Source of the DNA: Nostoc parmelioides FACHB-3921
GTDB taxonomy: Bacteria > Cyanobacteriota > Cyanobacteriia > Cyanobacteriales > Nostocaceae
Assembly: GCF_014696625.1 (NCBI RefSeq)
Contig: NZ_JACJQL010000020.1
Location: forward strand, 50,775-114,774
DNA: 64,000 nt
Reading direction: 5' to 3'
Below, piece after piece: positions 1 to 8,598 of this stretch. How positions within the stretch are numbered: the stretch's first letter is position 1; each line of letters begins with the position of its first letter. The position numbers and the translations under genes are program-made. Under the pieces are notes generated by a model. The model was given only the letters and a program-made list of their open reading frames with translations. It did not search any database and was not told the origin of the DNA.

Positions 1-143
1 GTTCCGTCGATCACAAATAAGTTGCAGAATTAGCACGCGATGGCGCAAAGAACCCGCTCAAAAGGCGATCGCACCTTGGCGTTTTTGAAACAGCATTGTA
101 GTAGCAATCGAGTAATGTCAGACTCATTAATTTTACAACACTC

Positions 144-509
144 ATGAAAATATTTGCGTTCTTCCTGGCTCTGCCAATCAGTATGTTAGCTAATTTTTCC
201 TTAAGAGCTTCTGCTGATTCTACTGCTGGCATCATCCTGAGTACAAAATGCCAGAGTGGTTACAACATCAATATTTGGCAGAATTATACGAACGGTGAAC
301 TGCTTTATCGCGCAACCAGTGCCAACGGTAATTTAAGTTTGGGTAAAGGAACTAGCCAAGCAACAGAAGGTGTTCGAGTGTATAAGTTTCGGAATGGAAT
401 TTATGAATATTGGGTATGGGATGGCACGTTGGATAACCCGCAGTCTGGAACTTTAGAGGTGTATAAAAACAACCGTATCTTGATGAAGCAAGCTTGTAGA
501 AAAAGTTGA
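144..509 (+). CDS. small secreted protein of unknown function
   Basis: This 121-residue protein is not one I recognise. Residues 1-24 form a signal peptide (MK, hydrophobic stretch, then a likely cleavage after the SLRASA region), so export is probable. The mature part is about 95 residues, rich in Asn, Gly, Tyr and Trp, with two cysteines (near residues 35 and 117) that could form a disulphide in the periplasm. The pattern of short polar strands suggests a small beta fold. It stands alone; the gene downstream is a pseudogene. Export is a reasonable inference, the function is unknown. Confidence 0.6.
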   Translation: MKIFAFFLALPISMLANFSLRASADSTAGIILSTKCQSGYNINIWQNYTNGELLYRATSANGNLSLGKGTSQATEGVRVYKFRNGIYEYWVWDGTLDNPQSGTLEVYKNNRILMKQACRKS

Positions 510-654
510 ATCAATAGCACGGGTTCGTAGACTTACTGAGCGCATAGGCTCAACGTCAAGTGACAGACCTCGTTGCAGGTTTCAAAGCGAGTGGAGTAAT
601 CACTCCGACGCAAATTGATGCGAAATAAAACCGATCTCCATCAGGAGGACAATC

Positions 655-1187
655 ATGAAACCTCAACTCATTTTCGGAGGACTAACGATCGCCACAGGAT
701 TGCTCGGAGGTTCATTCACTCATCCCGCGATAGCGTTCGCGGAGCGTGTGCTTTGCACTCAGCGCTGCTGCGAGGCGCAGATCGCACACAGCATTCCTCC
801 ACAACAAACCTCCCCCATTTTGATCGCCACTGCCTACACTGATTTAACGTTACCTACCTTGCGCCAAGGCGATCGCCCAAGGCAACTATGAAGGATTCTT
901 GTCGTTCTGCGCCGACGACACGGAATGGATGTTTGTCGGCGACAAAACCCTGAAAGAAAGGAAAAGCAGCCGTGCGCCAATGGATGGTAACGGAGTATGT
1001 GGAACCGCCTTTGAATGTCGTCGCCAACTTAATCGCTGAGGGTGATTTCGTCACGGCAGTTGGCGACCTGACAATCAAGGACGAAGACGGGAAGGCGGCT
1101 CATTACTCGTACTGCGATGTCTGGTGCTTTCGCGGCGGTCAGATGGTCGAATTAAAGGCTTTCGTCATCAAAACCTTGAGCTGGTGA
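655..1187 (+). pseudogene. broken secreted SnoaL/NTF2-like protein
   Basis: The pieces read as one protein once three lesions are undone. It starts at 655 after a good ribosome site (AGGAGGAC) with a signal peptide (GLTIATGLLGG). A 51-nt in-frame insert sits in a HIP1 site at 727-785. The frame then shifts near 855-863, continuing as AIAQGNYEGFLSFCADDTEW, and shifts again at a tandem GAAA duplication (952-959); removing one GAAA restores a run into RQWMVTEYVEPPLNVVANL. The reconstructed C-terminal 100 residues look like the cone-shaped SnoaL/ketosteroid-isomerase fold. Two frameshifts make a functional product unlikely. The 3' half is more GC-rich than the surrounding DNA, like the next gene. 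Confidence 0.6.
727..785 (+). repeat. palindromic element inserted in a HIP1 site
   Basis: The element begins GCGAT and ends GATCGC, so removing 51 nt restores a single HIP1 octamer and the reading frame of the host gene (PAIAHS). The insert contains inverted GC-rich arms (gcgttcgcggagcg and gctgctgcgaggcgc). It encodes 17 extra residues including Cys-Cys. Confidence 0.55.
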
Positions 1188-1365
1188 TGAAAGAATTTGG
1201 TGAAAACAATGTAATGAATTTTGTTTACCTGCTTGCGATCGTTTAACTCAGATAGTTCCGGTCAACTATTTTGTTACGTAGATCAATGACATGTTCAAAA
1301 CTGCAAAATCACGACAAGAATTACTGAAATTCAACCTCTTTGGATTTCGACTCTCATTTCAAAAG

Positions 1366-3525
1366 ATGAAGATATCGATGCGCCGCGCCGCCCTTTTCGC
1401 GATCGCGCTACTCTTTACCACCCATTTTGCCTCCGCTTGCTCGGAGTCTACAACCATAGTGCATACAACCAATTATCCCCAAACCAGGCGAGTCAATGTT
1501 GTTGAAGAACACTTCGGACAGGCGATCGCCGACCCCTATCGCTGGCTGGAAAACGATGTTCGCAACGATAAGGAAGTCGCTGCCTGGGTCGAATCGCAGA
1601 ATAAAGTCACCAACAGTTATCTCGATAAGCTGCCAGGTAGAGATATCTTCAAGGATCGACTCAAGCAGTTGTACAACTATGAGCAATTTTCTATTCCGGT
1701 CAAACAGGGTGGACGGTATTTCTACCTCTATAATTCTGGACTTCAGAACCAACCAGTTCTCTATGTCCGGGACAGCGTGGATGGCGTAGGGCGCGTGCTA
1801 ATCGATCCCAACCGTTGGGCAAAGGACGGGGCAACTGCGCTAGCTGAATGGTCAGCATCCGACGACGGTAAGCGCGTGGTTTATGCGGTGCAGGATAGCG
1901 GCAGCGACTGGCGCACGATTCGGGTACTGGACGTGAACACGGGTAAGGTACTCGACGATGAAGTCAAATGGGTGAGGTTCAGCCCCACCATCGCATGGGC
2001 TAAGGACGGCTCCGGCTTTTTCTACGCTCGTTTCCCTGAACCGAAGCAGGGAACCGAATCGCAAGCAAGCGTAGCCAACCATGCCATCTATTTTCATGCG
2101 ATCGGCACGCCCCAAGCACAGGATCGGCTGGTTTATGCAACTCCAGATCAGCCAACCCTGGGGCATTACTTGAGCATCACCGAAGACGGGCGTTACATCG
2201 TGATCGTTTCCACGCCCGCTTCGATCGGCAACAAACTGACTGTGGTGGATCTCCAGAGCGCCGACTGGAAACCCCGCAAGCTGGTCGATAATCTTGACGA
2301 TCAATGGAGCGTCATTGGCAATGTGGGGACGAAATTCTTCCTCAGAACCACCCAGGACGCTCCGCGCTTGAAGGTGGTAACGATGGACATTGCCTCTGCC
2401 GATCCGGTGATCACGGATGTGGTGCCGGAGCAGGATTCGGTTCTGGGCAATGCGTCGCTGGTCAGTGGACGGCTGCTAATCTCCACGCGGGTTGATGTGA
2501 AGACGGAGGTTCGACGCTACACGCTGGATGGCAAGCCTGATGGTATGGTGAAGCTGCCGGGTATCGGCACCGCTGGCGGTTTTAAGAGCGACCCGGATGA
2601 CTCAGAAACCTTCTTCATCTTCACTAGCTTCAACACTCCAGGCGTAATCTATCGATACGATGTCGCCAGCAACAAGGCGCAGGTGTGGGCAAAACCCAAG
2701 GTGGCGATCGATCTCAATCGGATCGCAGTCGAACAGAGGTTCTACAAGTCGAAGGATGGCACCCGCATCCCCATGTTTATCGTCCGGCGCAAGGATGTGA
2801 CCGTAGCCGCACCGACCCTACTCTATGCCTATGGAGGCTTTGGCATCCCCATCCTTCCTGAGTTCTTGCCAGCGCCACTGGGGTGGGTCGAACAGGGCGG
2901 AGTATATGCGATCGCTAACATTCGCGGCGGCTCCGAATATGGCAAGGCATGGCACGAAGCGGGTCGTCGTCAGAAGAAGCAGAACGTCTTCGATGATTTC
3001 ATCGCAGCTGCCGAGTACCTGAAGGCGCAGGGAATCACGCCCCAAAATGGCTTGGCGATTCAGGGCGGATCGAATGGCGGACTCCTTATCGGTGCAGTGG
3101 TCAATCAACGACCGGATCTGTTCGCCGCTACGTTACCCCAGGTTGGTGTCATGGATATGCTCCGCTTCGACCAGTTCACAGGCGGGAAATTATGGCTAGA
3201 CGAATATGGGTCTCCGGCACAGGAAGCGGATTTCCGTAACCTCTTGAAATATTCGCCTTATCACAACATCCAGTCCGGCAAGGCTTATCCTGCGATCCTC
3301 GCCACCACTGCCGACACGGACGATCGCGTGGTGCCGGGACACACCTTCAAATATGTCGCCGCACTCCAGGCGGCGGATATCGGTGACAAGCCGCACCTTG
3401 TCCGCATCGAGACACGGGCGGGACATGGAGCGGGCAAGCCCACGGACAAGATCATTGAGGAAACGGCGGATATGTGGGCTTTTGCCGCTCATTGGACGAG
3501 GCTGGATGTGAAGCCAGCAAAGTGA
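1366..3525 (+). CDS. prolyl oligopeptidase (S9A family), exported
   Basis: This is a serine peptidase of the prolyl oligopeptidase family (about 719 residues), which cleaves short peptides after proline. The N-terminal part resembles the family's seven-bladed propeller and starts with the typical HFGQAIADPYRWLE segment. The C-terminal alpha/beta hydrolase domain carries the nucleophile Ser569 in GGSNGG, the DDRV aspartate, and His687 in RAGHGAG. I chose the ATG at 1366 because a signal peptide begins there (MRRAALFAIALLFTTHFASAC, possibly a lipobox); an ATG at 1291 would add 25 residues in front of it. Base composition is clearly more GC-rich (many GCG, GAC, CGC codons) than flanking genes, which suggests acquisition from another phylum. 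Function is firm; the start and origin are inference. Confidence 0.9.
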   Translation: MKISMRRAALFAIALLFTTHFASACSESTTIVHTTNYPQTRRVNVVEEHFGQAIADPYRWLENDVRNDKEVAAWVESQNKVTNSYLDKLPGRDIFKDRLKQLYNYEQFSIPVKQGGRYFYLYNSGLQNQPVLYVRDSVDGVGRVLIDPNRWAKDGATALAEWSASDDGKRVVYAVQDSGSDWRTIRVLDVNTGKVLDDEVKWVRFSPTIAWAKDGSGFFYARFPEPKQGTESQASVANHAIYFHAIGTPQAQDRLVYATPDQPTLGHYLSITEDGRYIVIVSTPASIGNKLTVVDLQSADWKPRKLVDNLDDQWSVIGNVGTKFFLRTTQDAPRLKVVTMDIASADPVITDVVPEQDSVLGNASLVSGRLLISTRVDVKTEVRRYTLDGKPDGMVKLPGIGTAGGFKSDPDDSETFFIFTSFNTPGVIYRYDVASNKAQVWAKPKVAIDLNRIAVEQRFYKSKDGTRIPMFIVRRKDVTVAAPTLLYAYGGFGIPILPEFLPAPLGWVEQGGVYAIANIRGGSEYGKAWHEAGRRQKKQNVFDDFIAAAEYLKAQGITPQNGLAIQGGSNGGLLIGAVVNQRPDLFAATLPQVGVMDMLRFDQFTGGKLWLDEYGSPAQEADFRNLLKYSPYHNIQSGKAYPAILATTADTDDRVVPGHTFKYVAALQAADIGDKPHLVRIETRAGHGAGKPTDKIIEETADMWAFAAHWTRLDVKPAK

Positions 3526-3640
3526 TCGCGTCAAACAAATCAACATCCGTCGAACTAATCGAGGAAGCATAACGCCTCACACCACTCTATTTCCGTCAAT
3601 GTGTAAGTCCTAACAAACTAATTTATAGTCTGCGCTTTGG

Positions 3641-3658
3641 TGGGGTCATCGATGACCC
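3641..3658. terminator. 18-bp perfect palindrome after the peptidase gene
   Basis: GGGGTCATCGATGACCCC is a perfect inverted repeat about 115 bp past the peptidase stop. It could end transcription, but no clear T-run follows, so an operator or other structure is possible. Confidence 0.35.
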
Positions 3659-3765
3659 CGTTGATACCTGAAGCCATCAACAACTAGCTCGAAGAAGTTT
3701 ATCCCCATGTCTCACATTTCTTCTAACCACAAGCGAGATCGTGGCCTATCCACCTACATTTTAGT

Positions 3766-3886
3766 CTAGTGGTCTGCCAAGAGAACTTTGCAAGGTTAAT
3801 AGCAGCAAAAAAATCTCTTTCTCCCCTGCTCCCTCTGCTTCCCCTGCTTGCCCTAGCCCAGCAATTTTGGGTTGGTGAACTACTAG
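3766..3886 (+). mobile_element. 121-bp MITE with IS630-like ends, copy 1
   Basis: The element starts CTAGTGGTCTGCCAAGAG and its reverse end reads CTAGTAGTTCACCAACCC, giving imperfect terminal inverted repeats of about 30 bp with TA at the edges. A near-identical copy lies at 17273-17376, and the same end occurs beside an IS630-like transposase remnant at 39140. It carries no gene; a 60-codon frame through it is chance. The rest of 3526-4002 shows only the palindrome at 3641. Confidence 0.6.
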
Positions 3887-4002
3887 ACACGCCACTACTG
3901 ATTGCTTGTCAACCAAAAAAAATTACACCAAGTTTAAGAAATCAGACTTAAGGCAGTTGAAGTGATAGCGTATATGATTAGTTGCCCAGAAGGGCGCAAA
4001 TT

Positions 4003-6075
4003 ATGAAAAGCTTTTCATCTCTGTTTGGTAAGACTAAAAAAAATAAATTAGCTCTCTTTACAACTCCATTAATAGCTGCACTGGCCTTAGCTGGGGGAAT
4101 TAATTCTGCTCACGCCACTAACATAAAAACAGCCACGGCTACAGAAATTACTTCAGCGTCAGTCCGATTAGAACCGACAAAGCCAGCTATTGTTCAGTAT
4201 CAGGCGGCGGCGGTTGATCCTTTTGTACTAATTCCCATCGTGCTAATCGGCGGTCTAGTAATATTTGTTCCCTTGTTTTTTGGTGGTTTAGTTGTTATTG
4301 GTGAACGTGAGGTTGGTATCGTTGTCAGAAAATTTACGTTTTCTGGAAAGGGTTTACCTGCTGGACAGTTGATAGCCCTCAATGGTGAAGCAGGTTTACA
4401 AGCAGATACCCTCGCCCCTGGTTGGCATTGGGGTTACTGGCCTTGGCAGTATTCTGTACGCAAAGAATCTGTAGTTGTTGTGCCTCAAGGTGAAATCGCC
4501 GTTATTGTCGCGGCTGATGGTGCATCAAACCCGCCAGAGCGGATTTTAGGTAAAATCGTCGATTGTGATAACTTCCAAGATGCCCGAAAATTCCTGACGA
4601 ATGGTGGTGAAAAAGGACGGCAAATGGGATTTCTCACGGCAGGTACTTACCGCATTAATACTGCCCTGTTTAAAATTATCATGGCAGCAAACGCTAGTAG
4701 CCACGGTATGAGTCCCGAACAGTTACGGGTGTATACAGTTGCCTCTGACAAGGTAGGTGTTGTCACAACTCTAGATGGGATGCCTATCACTGTGGGTGAA
4801 ATTGCTGGGCCAGTAATTACTGGACATGATAATTTCCAAAACGGTCAAAAATTTCTAGATGGCGGCGGACGTAGGGGTTTACAAGAGCAAATTTTGCTTT
4901 CTGGTTCTTGGAACTTAAACCCTTGGTTTGTAAATGTTGAGCAAGTGCCAATGACGGAAATTCCCATTGGTTATGTGGGTGTGGTGATTTCCTTCGTCGG
5001 TAAAGCCCAAGAAGATGTAAGTGGTGCAGCTTTCACCCACGGTAACTTGGTAAATCCTGGTCATAAGGGGGTATGGGTTGAGCCGTTGTATCCGGGTAAG
5101 CACCCACTTAACACCCGCATTATGAAAGTGGAGTTAGTGCCGACTACTAATATAGTGTTGAACTGGTCAGGACGGACTGAACGCCATAAATATGATGCCA
5201 ATTTAGAGGCTTTGACCGTGCGTTCTAAAGATGGGTTTGCCTTCGATTTGGAAGTTTCGCAAATCATCCATGTCGGGGCTTTGGATGCGCCTAAGGTAAT
5301 TTCTCGCGTTGGTTCTATGCAAAACTTGGTTGATAACGTCCTAGAACCCAGTATTGGCAACTATTTCCGCAACTCGGCACAAGATTACACAGTGCTAGAC
5401 TTCTTAAATGCCCGGAGTGAACGGCAAGTAGAGGCATCTGAATATATCAAGGCAGCATTGCGGGCTTATGATGTGCAAGCAATTGATACCTTGATTGGAG
5501 ATATTCAGCCACCGGCCTCGTTGATGCAGACACAAACAGACCGGAAAATCGCTGAGGAAGAGCGCAAAACCTATGAGGTTCAGCAGATGGCGCAAACACA
5601 ACGCCAAAAACTGGTGCGAGAAACAGCCTTGGCTGATATTCAACAAGAAATGGTCAAATCTGAACAGAGTGTGGACATTGCGGAACTGAAAGCCCAAGCC
5701 CAAGTTAAGCAGGCGAACGGTGAAGCCGAAGCGACAAAACTCAGGGCAATGGCTGAGGCTGAAGGTATTCGGGCAACAGGTAACGCGAAAGCGGAGACTT
5801 ACCACACTGGTGTTAACGCTTTGGGTACGCAAGGTTATACGGCAATGCAGATGATGCAGATTATCGGCGATCGCAATGTCCGTTTAATTCCTGATATCTT
5901 GGTTGGTGGTAGTAATGGCAGTACTAATGGCTTAGTTGATGGCTTGCTGTCCATGATTTTGTGGAATCAGGCTAATAAAACAGGTGAAGTTACGCCACCA
6001 CTACCAACTACAACCCCGCCATTGTCACAAAATGGTAATTCTCAGTTGGTTGTAGAGTTGCCTCAAGATAAGTAA
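4003..6075 (+). CDS. SPFH/band-7 (flotillin-like) membrane protein with duplicated module
   Basis: The product (690 residues) has a hydrophobic N-terminus (about residues 18-38, ending in HA), a strong membrane segment near residues 70-95 (rich in Ile, Val, Phe), then a long SPFH/band-7 region and a Glu/Gln/Ala-rich coiled coil around residues 510-610, as in flotillin and prohibitin-type proteins that organise membrane domains. A module beginning DNFQDARKFLTNGG at residue 189 recurs as DNFQNGQKFLDGGG at residue 276, an internal duplication with an 87-residue step. The C-terminus is a Thr/Pro-rich tail. The ATG at 4003 is preferred over a TTG 21 bases upstream because AGAAGG lies at the right distance. 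It appears monocistronic. Family is clear; cellular role is not. Confidence 0.82.
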   Translation: MKSFSSLFGKTKKNKLALFTTPLIAALALAGGINSAHATNIKTATATEITSASVRLEPTKPAIVQYQAAAVDPFVLIPIVLIGGLVIFVPLFFGGLVVIGEREVGIVVRKFTFSGKGLPAGQLIALNGEAGLQADTLAPGWHWGYWPWQYSVRKESVVVVPQGEIAVIVAADGASNPPERILGKIVDCDNFQDARKFLTNGGEKGRQMGFLTAGTYRINTALFKIIMAANASSHGMSPEQLRVYTVASDKVGVVTTLDGMPITVGEIAGPVITGHDNFQNGQKFLDGGGRRGLQEQILLSGSWNLNPWFVNVEQVPMTEIPIGYVGVVISFVGKAQEDVSGAAFTHGNLVNPGHKGVWVEPLYPGKHPLNTRIMKVELVPTTNIVLNWSGRTERHKYDANLEALTVRSKDGFAFDLEVSQIIHVGALDAPKVISRVGSMQNLVDNVLEPSIGNYFRNSAQDYTVLDFLNARSERQVEASEYIKAALRAYDVQAIDTLIGDIQPPASLMQTQTDRKIAEEERKTYEVQQMAQTQRQKLVRETALADIQQEMVKSEQSVDIAELKAQAQVKQANGEAEATKLRAMAEAEGIRATGNAKAETYHTGVNALGTQGYTAMQMMQIIGDRNVRLIPDILVGGSNGSTNGLVDGLLSMILWNQANKTGEVTPPLPTTTPPLSQNGNSQLVVELPQDK

Positions 6076-6083
6076 GTCGGCGT

Positions 6084-6209
6084 AAATAAGCTAATGCGCG
6101 CCTAAATTGCATAACTACTAATAAGGACTGTTAACTGTTGACTGTTGACTGTTAACGGTCTACAGCCTTCATGATGGATTATACAACTTAAAAGCAGAAT
6201 AGCTTATTT
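6084..6209 (+). mobile_element. MITE family A, copy 1
   Basis: The ends AAATAAGCTA and TAGCTTATTT are perfect inverted repeats. The interior contains GTTGACTGTTGAC..GTTAACGGT hairpin sequence. Related copies lie at 46595-46720 and, reversed, at 62900-63014. The bases just before it (TAAGTAAGTCGGCGTAAATAA) match the terminal repeat of the separate MITE pair at 36052 and 37315. Confidence 0.6.
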
Positions 6210-6241
6210 AGCTGTTCTTGATTGAGGCGATTTTTACGTTC

Positions 6242-6274
6242 TTACCCTGCTGCGAAAGTGACGAAGCAGGGTTA
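6242..6274 (-). terminator. hairpin after the dehydrogenase gene
   Basis: ACCCTGCT (6244-6251) pairs with AGCAGGGT (6265-6272), directly after the stop codon of the minus-strand dehydrogenase gene. The T-run after it is poor, so termination is probable rather than certain. Confidence 0.5.
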
Positions 6275-6275
6275 T

Positions 6276-7286
6276 TCAACTACGCTTAAGAGCTTGGGCT
6301 GTTAGTAAAGCTAATACTGTACCGGCGGCGATCGCACTCCATTGTAATGGTGGATTCTGTTCTAGAAAATCGGAAATGCTAGGGATTACGAAGTTGCTGT
6401 AGTCGCCATCCACTCTGTCGTGTTCTGGGACTGGTTGGTAAAAGTTATTTGCTTCATTTTCAGATTTGGGTTCGCCAGAAATACGTTGAGATTGGAAGCC
6501 AACTAAGAGTAACAATGAATCTGTTAACGCTGGTGAGATGCGATGTAATAAATCCAATATCTTAGCTACATCTCCGACTAATAAATCACGGGTTGGGTGT
6601 TCGGCTGCATGAAGAATGGCGTTAGCTACTAACCTGGGATCATAATATGGTGGTGTTCCGGAAGGTTTGACACCTAACTTTGTTAAACCGTTATTCCAGA
6701 AAGGGGTGTTGATGACGGCTGGTTTAATACTGGTAACGCTAATTGGCCATTTATCATGTATCAATTCCAGGCGCATAGCATCGATAAAACCGTCTACTCC
6801 ATGTTTTGATGAGGAATATGCACTCTGGTATGGTAGCGATCGCCTAGCTTCCATTGAAGATATGTGAATCAATGCACCCCGTCCCTCACGCTTCAAATGG
6901 GGGAGTGCGGCCATTGCACCGTATACCTGCCCCATCAGGTTAACATCGATGACGTGTTTAAATTCTTCTGGTGTAATATCATCGAAATTGGCAAACAGTC
7001 CAATCGCTGGGACGTGTACCCAAGTATCGAGTCTACCGTACACCTCTACAGTTTTATCAGCGATCGCCTTAACTTGCTCAAATTTTTCTACGTTGGCAAC
7101 TACAGCAATTGCTTCACCACCACAGTCTGTAATCTCTTTCACCAATGACTCTAACCCTGATTGGCTACGGGCAGAAACAACAACCTTAGCCCCATGTTGA
7201 GCAAAGCGAATAGCAGCTTCTCGTCCAATCCCGCTAGCAGCTCCAACGACGGAAACAACCTGCTGATTAATTGGTTTCAGTTGCAT
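6276..7286 (-). CDS. SDR-family oxidoreductase with C-terminal membrane segment
   Basis: This is a 336-residue short-chain dehydrogenase/reductase. The NAD(P)-binding glycine motif GAASGIGREAA lies near residue 15, the NxxG-type loop near residue 90, and the catalytic YxxxK as YSSSK near residue 157, preceded by the active serine in HISSMEARRSLP. Beyond the usual 250-residue domain there is a tail ending in a hydrophobic helix (AIAAGTVLALLTAQAL), which suggests membrane attachment. A clear ribosome site (AAGGAG) stands before the ATG. The substrate cannot be told; neighbouring genes on the other strand give no hint. Confidence 0.85.
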   Translation of the reverse strand: MQLKPINQQVVSVVGAASGIGREAAIRFAQHGAKVVVSARSQSGLESLVKEITDCGGEAIAVVANVEKFEQVKAIADKTVEVYGRLDTWVHVPAIGLFANFDDITPEEFKHVIDVNLMGQVYGAMAALPHLKREGRGALIHISSMEARRSLPYQSAYSSSKHGVDGFIDAMRLELIHDKWPISVTSIKPAVINTPFWNNGLTKLGVKPSGTPPYYDPRLVANAILHAAEHPTRDLLVGDVAKILDLLHRISPALTDSLLLLVGFQSQRISGEPKSENEANNFYQPVPEHDRVDGDYSNFVIPSISDFLEQNPPLQWSAIAAGTVLALLTAQALKRS

Positions 7287-7637
7287 ACATATTACTCCTT
7301 TTAGTGAGTCTAAAGTTAGTTGTTATTGAGTAGTTAAAAACCAATTTTTCAGCATATACTAGGGAGCGCATCAATACTGCTGTTACAAATTTCATTCAGC
7401 AGTTAGCTTGAATATAAAAAAGTTCACAAATTCAATCTAAAGGTAATATTTTGTTAATTAATCTATCAAAAGAGGGGGATAAATCTAATTCTTACTTTAC
7501 TTTAGAAGTAAGTTCAAAAATTAAAATTTATTCCCACAATTTGTGATTTATAACATATAAAATAATCGAGCATTTGCGTTGATTTGTCGAGGCTGGAGGC
7601 TTTATACGTAATTTTTTCTTCATACTACGTAGCGGCT
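7287..7637. other. AT-rich gap between two minus-strand genes
   Basis: I see no gene here. The stretch is AT-rich and should hold the promoter of the dehydrogenase gene's upstream side and the 3' end of the regulator transcript; no convincing hairpin or repeat was found. Confidence 0.4.
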
Positions 7638-8468
7638 TTAAACTCTCGCTAATTCTTCCTTATTTTTAGAACATAATCGCCAAGCATGGGGAGGTAAGCC
7701 GTGATGTTGGCGAAATTGCCGGGAGAAATGACAAACGTGTTGATAACCTAATAATCTGGAAATTTGCTCTACTGTTTCATCGCTATTTTGAAGTAAACGA
7801 CGAGCTTCCGCCATCCGACGTTTGACAATCCAGTTATTGATAGTATCCCCTGTCTGTTTGGCTACGCGGTTAGTCAAATAAGCAGGGGAATAACCCACCG
7901 CAGCAGCTACATCACACAGAGTAATTCCTTGGTGAAAATAAGCTTCAATGAAGTCGAAAACTTCTTTTAACTGAGGAACGGCCGGAAAAATAGATGGAGA
8001 ATCAGGAGGAGTTTTTTGTACAGCAGTGGGTGTAGAGGCTGGTTTTGCAGTTTTCTGAAGGAGATGATTACACCAGTTCTGCACAGAGGCTTGCTTGCGT
8101 AAACGGGTGGCGATCGCTTTGAGTAATTCGTCTAGAGTAGATGGTTTGGTAATATAATCATCAGCACCCAATTCCATACCCTTACGAACGTCTCCCCTCC
8201 TATCGCTAGCAGTCAGAAAAATGAAGGGAATACCTGCTGTTAAAGAGTCTTGGCGTAATATGCTGAGAACACCATAACCATCCATCTGAGGCATCATGAT
8301 ATCGCAAATAATTATATCTGGCAGATGTTTTTGTGCCTTTTGAACGCCCACCGCACCATTTTCAGCACCTATGACATCAAACCCTTCAATTTTCAGTCCC
8401 TTTAAGTAGAGATTGCGGGTAACTGTATCATCTTCAATGACCAGAATTGTATTTAATGATTCCTGCAT
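7638..8468 (-). CDS. response regulator: receiver plus AraC-type DNA-binding domain
   Basis: The N-terminal receiver domain has the acidic pair at residues 13-14, the phospho-acceptor Asp56 in CDIMMPQMDG, and the conserved Thr and Lys (FLTASD, ITKPST). The C-terminal 100 residues form two helix-turn-helix units of the AraC family (CDVAAAVGYSPAYLTNRV and ISRLLGYQHVCHFSRQFRQ). I prefer the start at 8468, which has GGA eight bases upstream; an ATG at 8516 would add 16 residues. It lies 82 bp after the kinase gene and both point away from scyA. The same divergent kinase/regulator pair flanks the scytonemin cluster of N. punctiforme (NpF1277-NpF1278), so control of scy genes in response to UV is a good inference, not shown here. 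Confidence 0.88.
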   Translation of the reverse strand: MQESLNTILVIEDDTVTRNLYLKGLKIEGFDVIGAENGAVGVQKAQKHLPDIIICDIMMPQMDGYGVLSILRQDSLTAGIPFIFLTASDRRGDVRKGMELGADDYITKPSTLDELLKAIATRLRKQASVQNWCNHLLQKTAKPASTPTAVQKTPPDSPSIFPAVPQLKEVFDFIEAYFHQGITLCDVAAAVGYSPAYLTNRVAKQTGDTINNWIVKRRMAEARRLLQNSDETVEQISRLLGYQHVCHFSRQFRQHHGLPPHAWRLCSKNKEELARV

Positions 8469-8598
8469 TGTTTTTCCATAAATATAAGTTTGGTTCTTAC
8501 CAATCTCTGCGTTCATAATTCAGCAGAGTCTATTTATTCCAACTGATAAACGTTAAGTTACAGAAATTTAACATTTATAACTTGGAGCAAATGAGGTT

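Noticed and set aside
3769..3951. 60-codon plus-strand frame (MVCQENFARL start)
   Set aside because: It lies in a MITE that also occurs at 17273 with a different frame; no real gene.
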